A stretch of 64,000 nt of DNA from Mariannaea sp. PMI_226 (taxonomy: Eukaryota > Ascomycota > Sordariomycetes > Hypocreales > Nectriaceae), in the NCBI GenBank assembly GCA_024336345.1, contig JANFOG010000010.1, forward strand, positions 744,001-808,000. The letters run 5' to 3'. The notes beneath the pieces were generated by a model. The model saw only the letters and a list, made by a program, of their open reading frames with translations. It ran no database searches and was not told the origin of the DNA. The stretch's first letter is position 1. Each line of letters opens with the position of its first letter. The position numbers and the translations under genes are program-made. Positions 35,459 to 45,069 of the stretch are shown here, piece by piece.

Positions 35459-36655
35459 CTAACTTTCAAGAGCTATCGCCTCCAAGATACCAGCAGTATA
35501 GACTTGTGTGGGTCTCGGCAGACGGACCGGGCTGATGCTCGCCGTCTGCTTCCAATGCACGCTGCCATGGCGCAAGTAGTCGGCAAAAGTATCCTCTGCT
35601 ACGTCGTCGTCCGCGTGCTGCTCATCGTCCCAGATGGTCGCCAGGTTTTCTAGGCCGCAAGGTGGGCCGTGGCTGAGCTTCATCATGGCAGTATTCTGCA
35701 GGACGCGGTCTACAAAGTCCTTGGCTTCGGCGTAGCCCTCTGTTTCAGCCGGGTTGGAAGAAACCTTGGTGGCTAGCATGTTGTACTGCTTTCGCCCATC
35801 CCAGCCTGAGATTCGTTGGGCGTAGTATAAATGATCCTCAGCCTTGAGGAAGAAGATCTTGTTGGCGAAGTAGTCCGCACCGTCGAAGCCATCACTTGGG
35901 TCCTTGAGGCGATGCAGGCGCTCAAATGCCACGAAGTGGGCGAGATAGTCACCGAGCGCCTCGTTCGGGATGAGCAATGGCGGACAACCCAACGTATGGA
36001 TCTGAACTTCTAACGGTGGTAGATGCGCCAGGAGGGGATGCTTGTGGAACCCCTCGGCGGACGTTTTGCCCCTCCACAACTCGCTGTAAACATCGTGCCA
36101 CCGCTTCACCATCCCATTGCCCTTCTTCGTAGCAATGAATCCATTAAGCATTGTACCAGCCTCCGCTCGCAGCGGCATCAAGATTCCCGCCATTTCAAAT
36201 GGACTCGAGGGATCCTCAATGGCTCGCCAGCAGATGTCGTCCAAGTGCTGGAACAGCAGCATGCCTACGTCCATCCATACTCCGCCATGAATGTACAATA
36301 GAGGCAATCTTAGCAAGTCTGAGAGGTGCTGAGGCGGGCCTACCGCTGTCTTGTCGTTGACAGAGGCCGGAAAGTAGGACGCCGGCACAAATTTGGATAC
36401 GTGATTCTCAGACCCAGCGACATCGTCCAGTACGCGAACAGTCCACTGCGGGCCAAGCCGGCGCACCCAATTGATGACATTTCGCTTGCACCATGGCCGC
36501 AGGCTCTCCCAGCCTGAGTGCCAGAAGGCCCAAACATTCTTTTCCGTTGTGACGGGCTGGTATGAGGTCAGCGCTGAGATGATTTCAGCGTCAGAGCGTG
36601 TATCTGGGTTAGAGATGACGGTGAGGCCATCCGGCGGCGAGTAAGAGGCTACCAT
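35459..36655 (-). CDS. Caps_synth/DXD-type glycosyltransferase
   Basis: 398 residues, single exon, no signal peptide. WAFWHSGWESLRPWCKRNVI near residues 42-61 and HLSDLLRLPLLYIHGGVWMD at 110-129 match the capsular polysaccharide synthesis and Gly_transf_sug families. In these, the conserved Asp of SDLLR and the D-x-G/D after GGVW bind the nucleotide sugar and metal. The motif here reads MDVG rather than DxD. Fungal members act on glycans or, in some clusters, on small molecules. Its place between a P450 and an NRPS-like gene suggests it adds a sugar to the cluster product, though a general glycan role is possible. The start is the first ATG, with no upstream competition. Confidence 0.8.
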   Translation of the reverse strand: MVASYSPPDGLTVISNPDTRSDAEIISALTSYQPVTTEKNVWAFWHSGWESLRPWCKRNVINWVRRLGPQWTVRVLDDVAGSENHVSKFVPASYFPASVNDKTAVGPPQHLSDLLRLPLLYIHGGVWMDVGMLLFQHLDDICWRAIEDPSSPFEMAGILMPLRAEAGTMLNGFIATKKGNGMVKRWHDVYSELWRGKTSAEGFHKHPLLAHLPPLEVQIHTLGCPPLLIPNEALGDYLAHFVAFERLHRLKDPSDGFDGADYFANKIFFLKAEDHLYYAQRISGWDGRKQYNMLATKVSSNPAETEGYAEAKDFVDRVLQNTAMMKLSHGPPCGLENLATIWDDEQHADDDVAEDTFADYLRHGSVHWKQTASISPVRLPRPTQVYTAGILEAIALES

Positions 36656-39200
36656 TGTGATTTTGAGGGAGGAGTTGAACGGTACGGCAATTTTTTAGAT
36701 CCTGCCTTGGGACTTGCAGAAATTTAACAATAACGATCAGTGATTGGAATCACGAAGAAATGCCCTCAAGCAAGTTAAGAGAGTGCTTCTATCAACGCTG
36801 GGCCTCCCAATACTGCGACTATGTGTACTGCTGGCATTTTGAGGGGCCTGAGATGATTCAAGGGGGTTTTTCCATTGTACAGGAAACGAAATAATGAAGG
36901 TGGTCAGACTGGGATGCAACGTAACGGTGGCCGTGGATGAGGCCGGGACCGGAGAGTGGCAAGCTGACGACCACGAATAATGATCCTTCTGTATAAGCAA
37001 TGAGAGACACTGGAGATCTATGTGTGCATTGGGAAGGTGATAATGTCTACCGACGCTGTGGCTACTTTTACCCTCTCGTGTCCCTAAAGCCAACATTGGG
37101 GGAGGGGGTGGTGGTACCATAGTTATGAGGTGCGATAATGCAGTTTGGAGGCGTATGGTGGCATATATCACTCCGTAGAGACGGTTCTGCTAAATATAGA
37201 AAGATGAAACTTGCTCACTACTTTATTATCCAAGCAAGATGGCAAGTGAGGGAGGTCTGAAGATTTGCTAGCAGAAGAGCCGTGGGATGATATCGTGCCC
37301 ATATTGGAGCCATTATAAGTCCTTTTTGCGTTCAAGATACAGAGACTTGAGCGAGGTTCAAGATTTTTCCTGATACAGTGAGGTTTACATCGGTAGAAGG
37401 GCCGTTGCAAACGACAGGTTTCCGGTGCCGATGTCTGAGACGGCGGCGACTCGCTCGCCGGAGCACATTGAGAACGGCTACGATTAGTCAAAACTGGGGG
37501 TGGACATGTTCAAGCAATGAATATAGACCGGAAACGGGGTCGAGCAAATGTCATTGGCCGAGCGCAGATCAAAACCCGTTATATTACCCCCACCTCCAGT
37601 TTTTACTATCAAGTAGACAACTCCGTAATAACGGGGTAAACTAATCTGGCTTGCTCCAGAGGGGCGGGCGGGTGGCGGGCGGGAGGGGAATAATAAATGT
37701 CGACAGGCTAGAGCCCGAACGAGAACGAGGCTAATTTGAGTCAGGGCGCGTCCAAAACAATGATACGTCTCCGAGACAAAACCGAACCAAGCTTAGGCTC
37801 CACGACAGTAAGATTCGAGGTGAGAAGAGCCTGTAGAGGTGTGTGTGCCTTGGAGTTGAAATACTTTCTTCAATTTCTCTCTCGATCAATGCACAAAGAC
37901 AATGCGATTTAGCCAACATGCCATGATTTAAGAGCCGAAAATAGATACCTTGATAATTAATCGGGATTATTGTAAACCCAAATCAACCATGCCATGTGTG
38001 TATATACGCCGAGTCGTGGATGGGAATGACAATGGAATGTCCGAAATCGCGCCAGCGCTTTCTAACGTGCATTCTTTGTGTAATTAATGGGTACCGCTTA
38101 ATTTTACATATAGTAATCAAGGGTCTCACCATATGGGGTTTCGAATACTTTGTAGTTCCGTTGCTTGGGCCTTGTGTGGCTACTCATGCATCAGCAAAAG
38201 TGTAAGCAGCCATTCACTTTAGCGCCCCGACCTCTTTGGGCCAGTAGTTTGTAGTGGAAGCCTAAGTGGAAGTGTAACTAGCTTTCTTCCTTCATTCGAC
38301 GTTTGAATGAGGAATTCGTGTATTCTTGGAAGTGATACTGTGTTGGTTTGTGGGGGGAGTAAGCAACCCTACGAACCCCGCCTCCTCGCGGTCCAAGTGA
38401 CAACCAGGGGGTACGAGCTATTTCCACTCAATTTACCAATCGGAATAGGCTCTCTCACTCAAATAAGAAACAGGGTCAGAAGTGACCATCACCCTGTAAC
38501 TAGTTGATAAGCAGTCACAAATGCTATAGTAGCCTCCTTCCGCAAGCAGTTCAAGCATATTTCTCCTTGTAGCAACTTAGAATCTGCGCCCCGGTTAACG
38601 AAAGTACACCATTCTCTCCTCACACTGCAACGTGTCACACAAGATGGGCCCTCAGTCATTGGAATCAGGGAATAATGGTGCTTCTTCGAAGGGAGAAAGA
38701 AAACGCGCTCTGCGTGTTATCTACAGTAGAGCCTCACTAATCATCCATCAAAGTACCCAAATTGTCAGCCAGAAGGTCTGCTCTGGATGACACAACGTTA
38801 CTGTATGTGGAAGTTGAATGGCGCGTACATGAAGCAGTGTCTCAACGGCAGATAGGTTGATACTACTACGTTCCACATAGCACAATCTAGAGATCGTTTT
38901 GTTAATGCTTGGATGCAGTAATGTCGAGAGATGGACCATACCACATGATGAGGAAAGATCCGGCTGATGTATCCTGATATCACGTAGTTACACACTACTC
39001 CATAGAGAGTGGCTCGGGGATGAGAGAGACCTATAGGCCTCGAGGACTTCAAGTGCATGATAGAATCTTCAAGACCATACATATTTAACTGTGATCGGCT
39101 GTAGATAAAACCCAGCTCCCTGTGATCAACTAAAGTCCTTTTTTGCTTAAGTTTATTGCATTGCATTGCGACTCCTTCTCATCACAATCTATTTACCAAC
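36656..39200. other. 2.5 kb gap inside the cluster, possible degraded regulator
   Basis: No intact gene is supported. On the minus strand, 37573-37484 encodes a stretch with the spacing of half a fungal zinc-cluster (C-x6-Y-x2-C-x6-S at the positions where C-x6-C-x2-C-x6-C is expected). It is followed in another frame by a Ser/Pro-rich segment down to about 37220. This could be a decayed Zn2Cys6 regulator or chance. The rest holds the divergent promoters of the glycosyltransferase and synthetase genes. Confidence 0.3.
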
Positions 39201-42119
39201 ATGGCACCTCACAGATTAGACGACTCACCCGAGCTGGTACCACAGCTAGAAGAAGTCCCCGTCAAAGCTAGCAAACTCTCCGTCAATGACTCCTCAACTG
39301 GTCTCGTTCAAACTCTCCCTCAGCTTTTGGCCCGGGCTGCAGCTTCTGATGCGGGCCTCACCTACTATACTCCAGACACGACACCACGTCAGCTTTCATA
39401 TGCTCAGCTTCTAACAGATGCTACGGAAAAGTCACGACTTTTGCACAACATCAATGGTATTACGCAAAACTCCATTGTCCTGCTGCACTTTGACAGCCAA
39501 CAAGAGAACATCTTGTGGTTTTGGGCGTGCACACTCGGAGGATTCCTCCCTGCAATCTCCACCCCCTTTGTTGCGGATGCCGTCCAGCGCAAGAAGCACT
39601 TGCTTCACCTCCAGACCCTCTTGAACCAGCCTGTTGTCCTGACCACAACGAAGCTGGTCCCAGAGTTCCTTGGCGTTGAGGAGCTGTCACTTCACACTGT
39701 CGAGTCCCTGACGTCTTCAGCAGACCAGCAGACTGCCGAGATCCTGACACCCGTCAAGAGCAAGGATGGCATTGCCGTGCTGATGCTTACGTCTGGTTCT
39801 ACCGGAAATGCCAAAGCTGTACCCCTTCGCCATGGCCAACTAGTTACCGCAGTGAAGGGCAAGAGCCACCATCACGGCACCATGCAAGGCGATGTTTTCT
39901 TCAACTGGATCGGGCTCGACCACGTCGCCAGTTTGACCGAGATTCACCTCCATGCCATGAGCTTGAGCAGTGACCAGATCCACGTGCCCGCCTCAGAAAT
40001 GCTCCAAGACCCTCTGAAGTTTGTGCGATTGTTGGATGAGCACAAGGTCGTCTACACTTTTGCGCCCAATTTCTTCCTCACCAAGGTCCGAGACAGCCTC
40101 ATCTCAGTAGAGTCCTCCTTCAAGGCCGACCTCTCCCACCTCCGTGCTTTCATCTCCGGTGGTGAATCTAACGTCGTTGCCACTTGTGATGGCTTGACTC
40201 AGGAACTCCAACGTTTTGGTGTCCAAGGAGAAGTTATCCGCCCAGGTTTCGGTATGACTGAGACTTGCGCAGGATCCATCTACTCCAAAGCCTGCCCTTC
40301 GCAAGATCTTGCACGCAACCTCGAATTTGCCAACCTTGGAACCTGTATCCCAGGCCTCCAGATGAGAGTCATGAAGACCGACGGGACAGGACCAGCGAAG
40401 GCCAGCGAAACTGGAAACCTGCAAGTCTTTGGACCTGTGCTCTTTGATCACTACTTCAACAACCCCGAAGCTACGGAGGCGTCTTTCACTGCAGACGGGT
40501 GGTTCGAGACTGGAGATTTGGCATACATCGATGAGCAAGGTAACCTCAACCTTACTGGACGAACCAAGGACACAATCATCGTTAATGGCGTTAAGTGGAG
40601 CTCAACGGAAATCGAGACCGCTATTGAGGAGGAGGAGATTGCTGGTCTTATCCCCTCTTACACAGTAGCGTTCCCTCACCGAGCACAAAACTCGGCGACA
40701 GAGGACATTTGCGTTGCCTACTCGCCATGGTACCCTATAGACAATGATGCTCAGCGTTTCGAAACAGCAACCGCAATCTCCAAGACTGTCTCGCTCATCT
40801 GCGGCAAGAAGCCCGATCACCTCATCCCGCTGCCCACAGAACTTCTGGAGAAGTCGTCTCTGGGTAAGATCTCGCGAACCAAGGTCCGAGCTGCCCTTGA
40901 GAAGGGAGACTATGCCTCATTCGAGTCCCAGGATGCTGAAGCGCTTGCGCGCCATCGGGCTACTATCTGGAGAGACGCCGAGACTGAGACCGAGAAGGTA
41001 GTACAGGCTACTCTCGCCAAGTTGCTTGAGATTTCGCCTGCGGACATCAGCATGAAGGCCTCCATCTTTGAGATGGGTGTAGATTCATTCAACCTGATCA
41101 CCCTGAAAGCCATGCTGCAGAAGTCTATTGATATCAAGATCGATATTCCAGTGTCGGTTCTCCTCACAGAGTAAGTCCAAGCCTACACACACCTTGATGG
41201 TATTCGTACTGACCTTTTCCCAAGGCCAACAATTGGTGACATGGCGAAAGCCATCGATTCACTCCTATCAAAACCTGTAGTCTACGATCCCATCGTCCCC
41301 TTGCAACGTAACGGCACCAAGACGCCGCTTTTCTGCATCCACCCTGGTTCAGGCGATGTGCTTGTCTTCATCGCCCTGGCTGCCCACTTCTCCACTCGGC
41401 CAGTGTATGCCATTCGCACTCGTGGCTACAACCCCAACGAGCGCCTGTTCACCTCCATCCAGGAGACCGCTGATACATATGCCGCACACATCCGCAAGAC
41501 GCAGCCTGAGGGACCGTACGCCATTGCCGGTTACTCACTGGGCTCTACGCTCGCATACGAAGTGGGCAAGGTACTGGAGGCACAAGGACAGGAGGTCAAA
41601 TTCCTGGCGAGCATCGACTATCCGCCCCATATCAGACATTACGTCCAGAACCTGAACTGGGTAGACGTCCTACTGCACATTGCTTTCTTCCTCGAGCTGA
41701 TCGATGAGGAGACCATGGTAAACATCACACCCAAGCTCCATTCCATGGCTACCAGGACCGAGGTGCTGGAGTACGTTCTGGAGATTGGCGACAAGGAACG
41801 GGCCGTGGCGCTGGCAATCGATGCTGCCAAGTTGGAGCTTATCAGTGACATTGCTGAGAACTTCAGAGTGAATGTAGAGACGTATGACCCTATTGGCAAG
41901 GTCGAGAACCTGGATGTGTTCGTGGCGGATCCGCCAACGTATGCGGCAGATGGGCGCAAGGATTGGCGGGATAACAAGCTAGGCAGATGGACCGAGTTTA
42001 GTCGTACTCAGACTATGTTCTGGGACTGCCCGGGTATTCATGCTAAGATGTTAAACCCACAACATATGGCCGACTTTGCTAAGATCTTCAAGGGAGCTAT
42101 GAAGAGGAGGGGCGTTTAG
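39201..42119 (+). CDS. NRPS-like A-T-TE synthetase, aryl-pyruvate dimerising type
   Basis: Exons 39201-41170 and 41225-42119 give 954 residues, the standard size of A-T-TE enzymes such as atromentin, microperfuranone and terrequinone synthetases. The adenylation domain (about 40-570) has LMLTSGSTGNAKAVPL (194-209), the family block FNWIGLDHVASLTEIHLHAM (234-253), RPGFGMTETCAG (347-358), GWFETGDLAY (433-442) and the A10 lysine in SSLGKISR (K556). The thiolation domain has MGVDSFN with phosphopantetheine Ser629. The thioesterase has the GYSLG nucleophile Ser761, likely Asp788 and His929. Family members activate phenylpyruvate, 4-hydroxyphenylpyruvate or indole-3-pyruvate and join two units into a furanone, quinone or related core. 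No condensation or reductase domain is present. Splicing restores the linker between T and TE. Function class is very likely; the substrate is not readable here. Confidence 0.94.
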
Positions 42120-42507
42120 TTTGGTGGGGTATTGGATAAATCCGTCTTTCGTTTCCTACATACCTAGATGCATAGATGCCTTTATTAACGTGAAATTTCA
42201 TAAATCCAAACATTCAGCTATCTGGGATATTCTTCCACTCACCTCCGATGACAAGTTCCGTGGCGGAATTCGGCGGTTACGTTACATCTGCCCCCTCTTT
42301 CAAAGGAATTCATGACCCATCGCCCCTCGGAAGGTACTAAGTCTAAGACTTAAAGACCACACGAAATCTAGCTTGAAGGTGTCACGAGATCTTGACTGTA
42401 TAATTTCACGACACGCCCATTTTTAACCTCGTGTTATATGCCCTACAATTTTCCAAAGTTAATCAACACTCAACTTACCAAACATCTATCTCAGGTCCAA
42501 GGTGAAC
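42120..42507. promoter_or_regulatory. short spacer and promoter of the GT1 gene
   Basis: Only 388 bases separate the synthetase stop from the next same-strand start, a close spacing that fits co-regulation. No distinct site recognised. Confidence 0.35.
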
Positions 42508-43899
42508 ATGACAACTCCATCCCTGGCAAATGGTGAGCCTCAGGGCAAACCGAAACCTGTTCTTTTCTTCACAGCTTTACCGGGAGAAGGGCACACATAC
42601 CCGCTCATAACCATTGCTTCTTCCATGATTAAGCGAGGCTACCCTGTTGTTTTCCACGGCGGCCCCCAGTTTGAGGGTGATGTCGTGGCTATGGGCGCTG
42701 AGTTCAGCCCCATCCCATCCATGCTTGATCCCGTCCCAGACCCGGAAGCCGTCATGGCAGCGGGGCAAGCTATCACAGACGGTCGTCTCCCGCTCTTCGT
42801 CCACGGTCTGGTCAATTTCCTCTACAATACCATGCCTGTGCGGACCCAGCTCCTTGAAGATGCCATCGTCAAGCTCAAAGAACGCGATCCAGAGCGACAG
42901 ATTATCATCGTTCACGAGCTCTGCAGCATGAATGTCACCCCTTTTGCATACGGCCGACCTGTACCGAAGGGCTTTTCCTCTTTCCCCAAAACAATTGGCA
43001 TTGGAGCTGTCAATATCTCTGCTCCAAGCGTCGATACGGCTCCATTCTCAATGGGTCTCCCATACGACACATCGCCTGCCTGTCTCCTACGGAATAAGGA
43101 GCTGCACAAACTAGCTGACCAAGGCCCCTGGCTGCCTCTCTTTGAAGCCGCTCAGCGCGCGATGCGCGAGGCCGGGTGCACCACTGTCCCGGAAAGCCAT
43201 CCCTTCGGAACATGGTATGCTGGACCTGATGTGTGTTTCCAGATGTGCAGCGCCAGTATGGAATATCCGCTGTCTGATATGCCGCCCAAGTTGAGGTTTG
43301 CGGGATGTCTGCCACCCAAGGTGTCAGGCAGCGATTTCAAGGCACCGAGTTGGTGGGGCGACGTGTTGGACAGTGCAGCAAAAGAATATAAAAAGATTGT
43401 ATTCGTGTCACAGGGCACGGCGCATGTGGACTATAGTCAACTCATTGTGCCGACAATGGAGGCGTTTAGGGGCCGGGATGACATATTGGTTGTTGCAACG
43501 CTTGGAATTAGGGACGCCACATTGGGAGACGATATTGATATACCTGAGAATGCGCGGTGGACAGACTTCTTGGCGTACGACCGGATCCTACCCCACGCTG
43601 ACGTATTTGTGTGCAATGCGGGCTACGGATCGACAAGCCATGCGGTGACCAACGGGACGCCGGCGGTGCTGGCAGGTGAGGTGCTGGATAAGAAAGAGGT
43701 TACGATGAGAGCCGTCTATGCGGGTTATGCATGGGATCTGGAATCGGCGGCACCCAGTGTTGAGCAAATCAGGATTGGCGTGGAGGCGGTGTTGGGTGAC
43801 AGGAGGTACAAGGAGAGGGCGGTGGAACTGAAGAAGGAGAATGAGGGGATGGATTGCATGAAGACGATAGAGAACCAAATTATCGAGTTTACAAACTAG
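42508..43899 (+). CDS. GT1 family UDP-glycosyltransferase, MGT-like
   Basis: 463 residues, single exon, starting at ATG 42508; an in-frame GTG six bases upstream is ignored. The N-terminal half opens with VLFFTALPGEGHTYPL, where His29 is the likely catalytic base of GT-B transferases. The C-terminal donor-binding region reads FVCNAGYGSTSHAVTNGTP (Asn370 onwards) and then GEVLDKKEV. It replaces the usual H-G-G-x-G and D-Q with N-A-G-Y-G and D-K, a variant seen in macrolide-glycosyltransferase-like fungal enzymes. No signal peptide or C-terminal membrane anchor, so cytosolic. Directly downstream of the synthetase, it probably glycosylates a phenol or enol of the product. The sugar and site are unknown. 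Confidence 0.9.
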   Translation: MTTPSLANGEPQGKPKPVLFFTALPGEGHTYPLITIASSMIKRGYPVVFHGGPQFEGDVVAMGAEFSPIPSMLDPVPDPEAVMAAGQAITDGRLPLFVHGLVNFLYNTMPVRTQLLEDAIVKLKERDPERQIIIVHELCSMNVTPFAYGRPVPKGFSSFPKTIGIGAVNISAPSVDTAPFSMGLPYDTSPACLLRNKELHKLADQGPWLPLFEAAQRAMREAGCTTVPESHPFGTWYAGPDVCFQMCSASMEYPLSDMPPKLRFAGCLPPKVSGSDFKAPSWWGDVLDSAAKEYKKIVFVSQGTAHVDYSQLIVPTMEAFRGRDDILVVATLGIRDATLGDDIDIPENARWTDFLAYDRILPHADVFVCNAGYGSTSHAVTNGTPAVLAGEVLDKKEVTMRAVYAGYAWDLESAAPSVEQIRIGVEAVLGDRRYKERAVELKKENEGMDCMKTIENQIIEFTN

Positions 43900-44740
43900 A
43901 AACTTTAGAAAATAGACTCTCGTGGGTCATCCTGTATGTGATACATCTCGTAGACCAACAGGTAGCTGAGATATTTACAGGTTACAGCTGATGAATACCT
44001 ACCAATACTTGCTTAATTACGCTATGTACTAACCTTGTAGCTCAAGTAGGATATTTCAAACACGGAATTCAATGGAAATTAGTTACCAAACACCTGCTCT
44101 CACGATACCAACTTGCCCTCGTCATTCCCCAGCTCCGAGAGTTATTTACGTCGGTTTTCGGCAGACTCGTCAAGAAATTCATATGCAATCTGTTTCCCAG
44201 TAAAGGAGTTATAAAAAATTCAACCATAAAAGAATCAAAATAGAGACGGTTTCCATGCCACTGCAGAGACCTTTTATATTGCAAAGAGCCTTATCAATCG
44301 ATCATCGACTCTCTCGCAGGGAGGCTATCTCAATGGAGAGTCAAACTTGTTAGCGTTTCCCTCGAGCTCGTCCCAGGCATGTTTTATGAACTCCCTCTTC
44401 TTGATCCGTGAACCTAGATCATTTATAATACTCAAAAATAAAAATAAAAAATTGGAAGAGTTTTCGTACAGATGAATTTCTTCATGCTGAGCAAAGAGGG
44501 TCCGCGGGTTTGATTCTTGACGGTATAACTCGAATCCGGGTTAACAGTCAAGATATGAGCATCGTAAGTCCGCACTAGTGGTTTAGTAGCGGGACTTTCT
44601 TTGATAAATCACGAGTTTTGAATAAAAAAAAGTTTGACAGGATTAAGCATATTCCTAGGACCCGGGAGCAGATGAGTATCTTCACCTTCCAATAGAGTCA
44701 AGGGAAGAGAGGAGAGAGATTCCCAAGGAGCAAAAAGAGG
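43900..44740. other. AT-rich intergenic region
   Basis: No gene seen between the last cluster gene and the first 5S gene. AT-rich, with A/T runs near 44433-44453. Confidence 0.4.
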
Positions 44741-44860
44741 ACATACAACAGCAGGAATTCGCTGGTCGTCACCGAGCCAACTACTAATCTGCCGCTTCTC
44801 AGCTTGACAAACGGAGAGCAGACGGGATCCAGTATTTATCTAAGAGCTATGGTCGTATGT
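44741..44860 (-). rRNA. 5S rRNA gene, copy 1
   Basis: The minus strand starts with ACATACGACCATAGCTCTTA and ends with GTTGTATGT, so the terminal helix I pairs. Internal elements GGATCCCGTC, CAAGC and GGTGACGACCAGCGAAT match the fungal 5S pattern. A T5 run directly after the 3' end is a normal RNA polymerase III terminator. Copy 2 lies about 90 bases away in the same orientation. Expression cannot be judged from sequence. Confidence 0.85.
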
Positions 44861-44950
44861 GAGAGTGAGCTCCTCCTGACAGGACCAAGAAACCAGCTCC
44901 ACAAGAGATTGGAAAATAGACAAAACTTAAAATGGAAAAAAAAAAGAGTA

Positions 44951-45069
44951 ACATACAACAGTAGGGATTCCCCGGTCGTCACCGACCCGAGTACTAGTCC
45001 ACCGCTTCTTAGCTTGACGTACGGAGAGCAGACGGGATCCAGTATTTTCTAAGAGCTATGGTCGTATGT
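44951..45069 (-). rRNA. 5S rRNA gene, copy 2
   Basis: 119 bases with the same frame as copy 1. Helix II strands read CUCUUAG and CUAAGAAG, pairing perfectly with one bulged A. Loop E and helix IV (GGGTCGGTGACGACC) are intact. It is followed by a ten-T terminator on its strand. It differs from the other copies at several sites, mostly in loops or with compensating changes. Confidence 0.85.

Noticed and set aside
36737..37171. 144-codon minus-strand open frame in the cluster gap
   Set aside because: Starts at a poor site, low complexity and no recognisable domain. It could only matter if a decayed regulator is confirmed.
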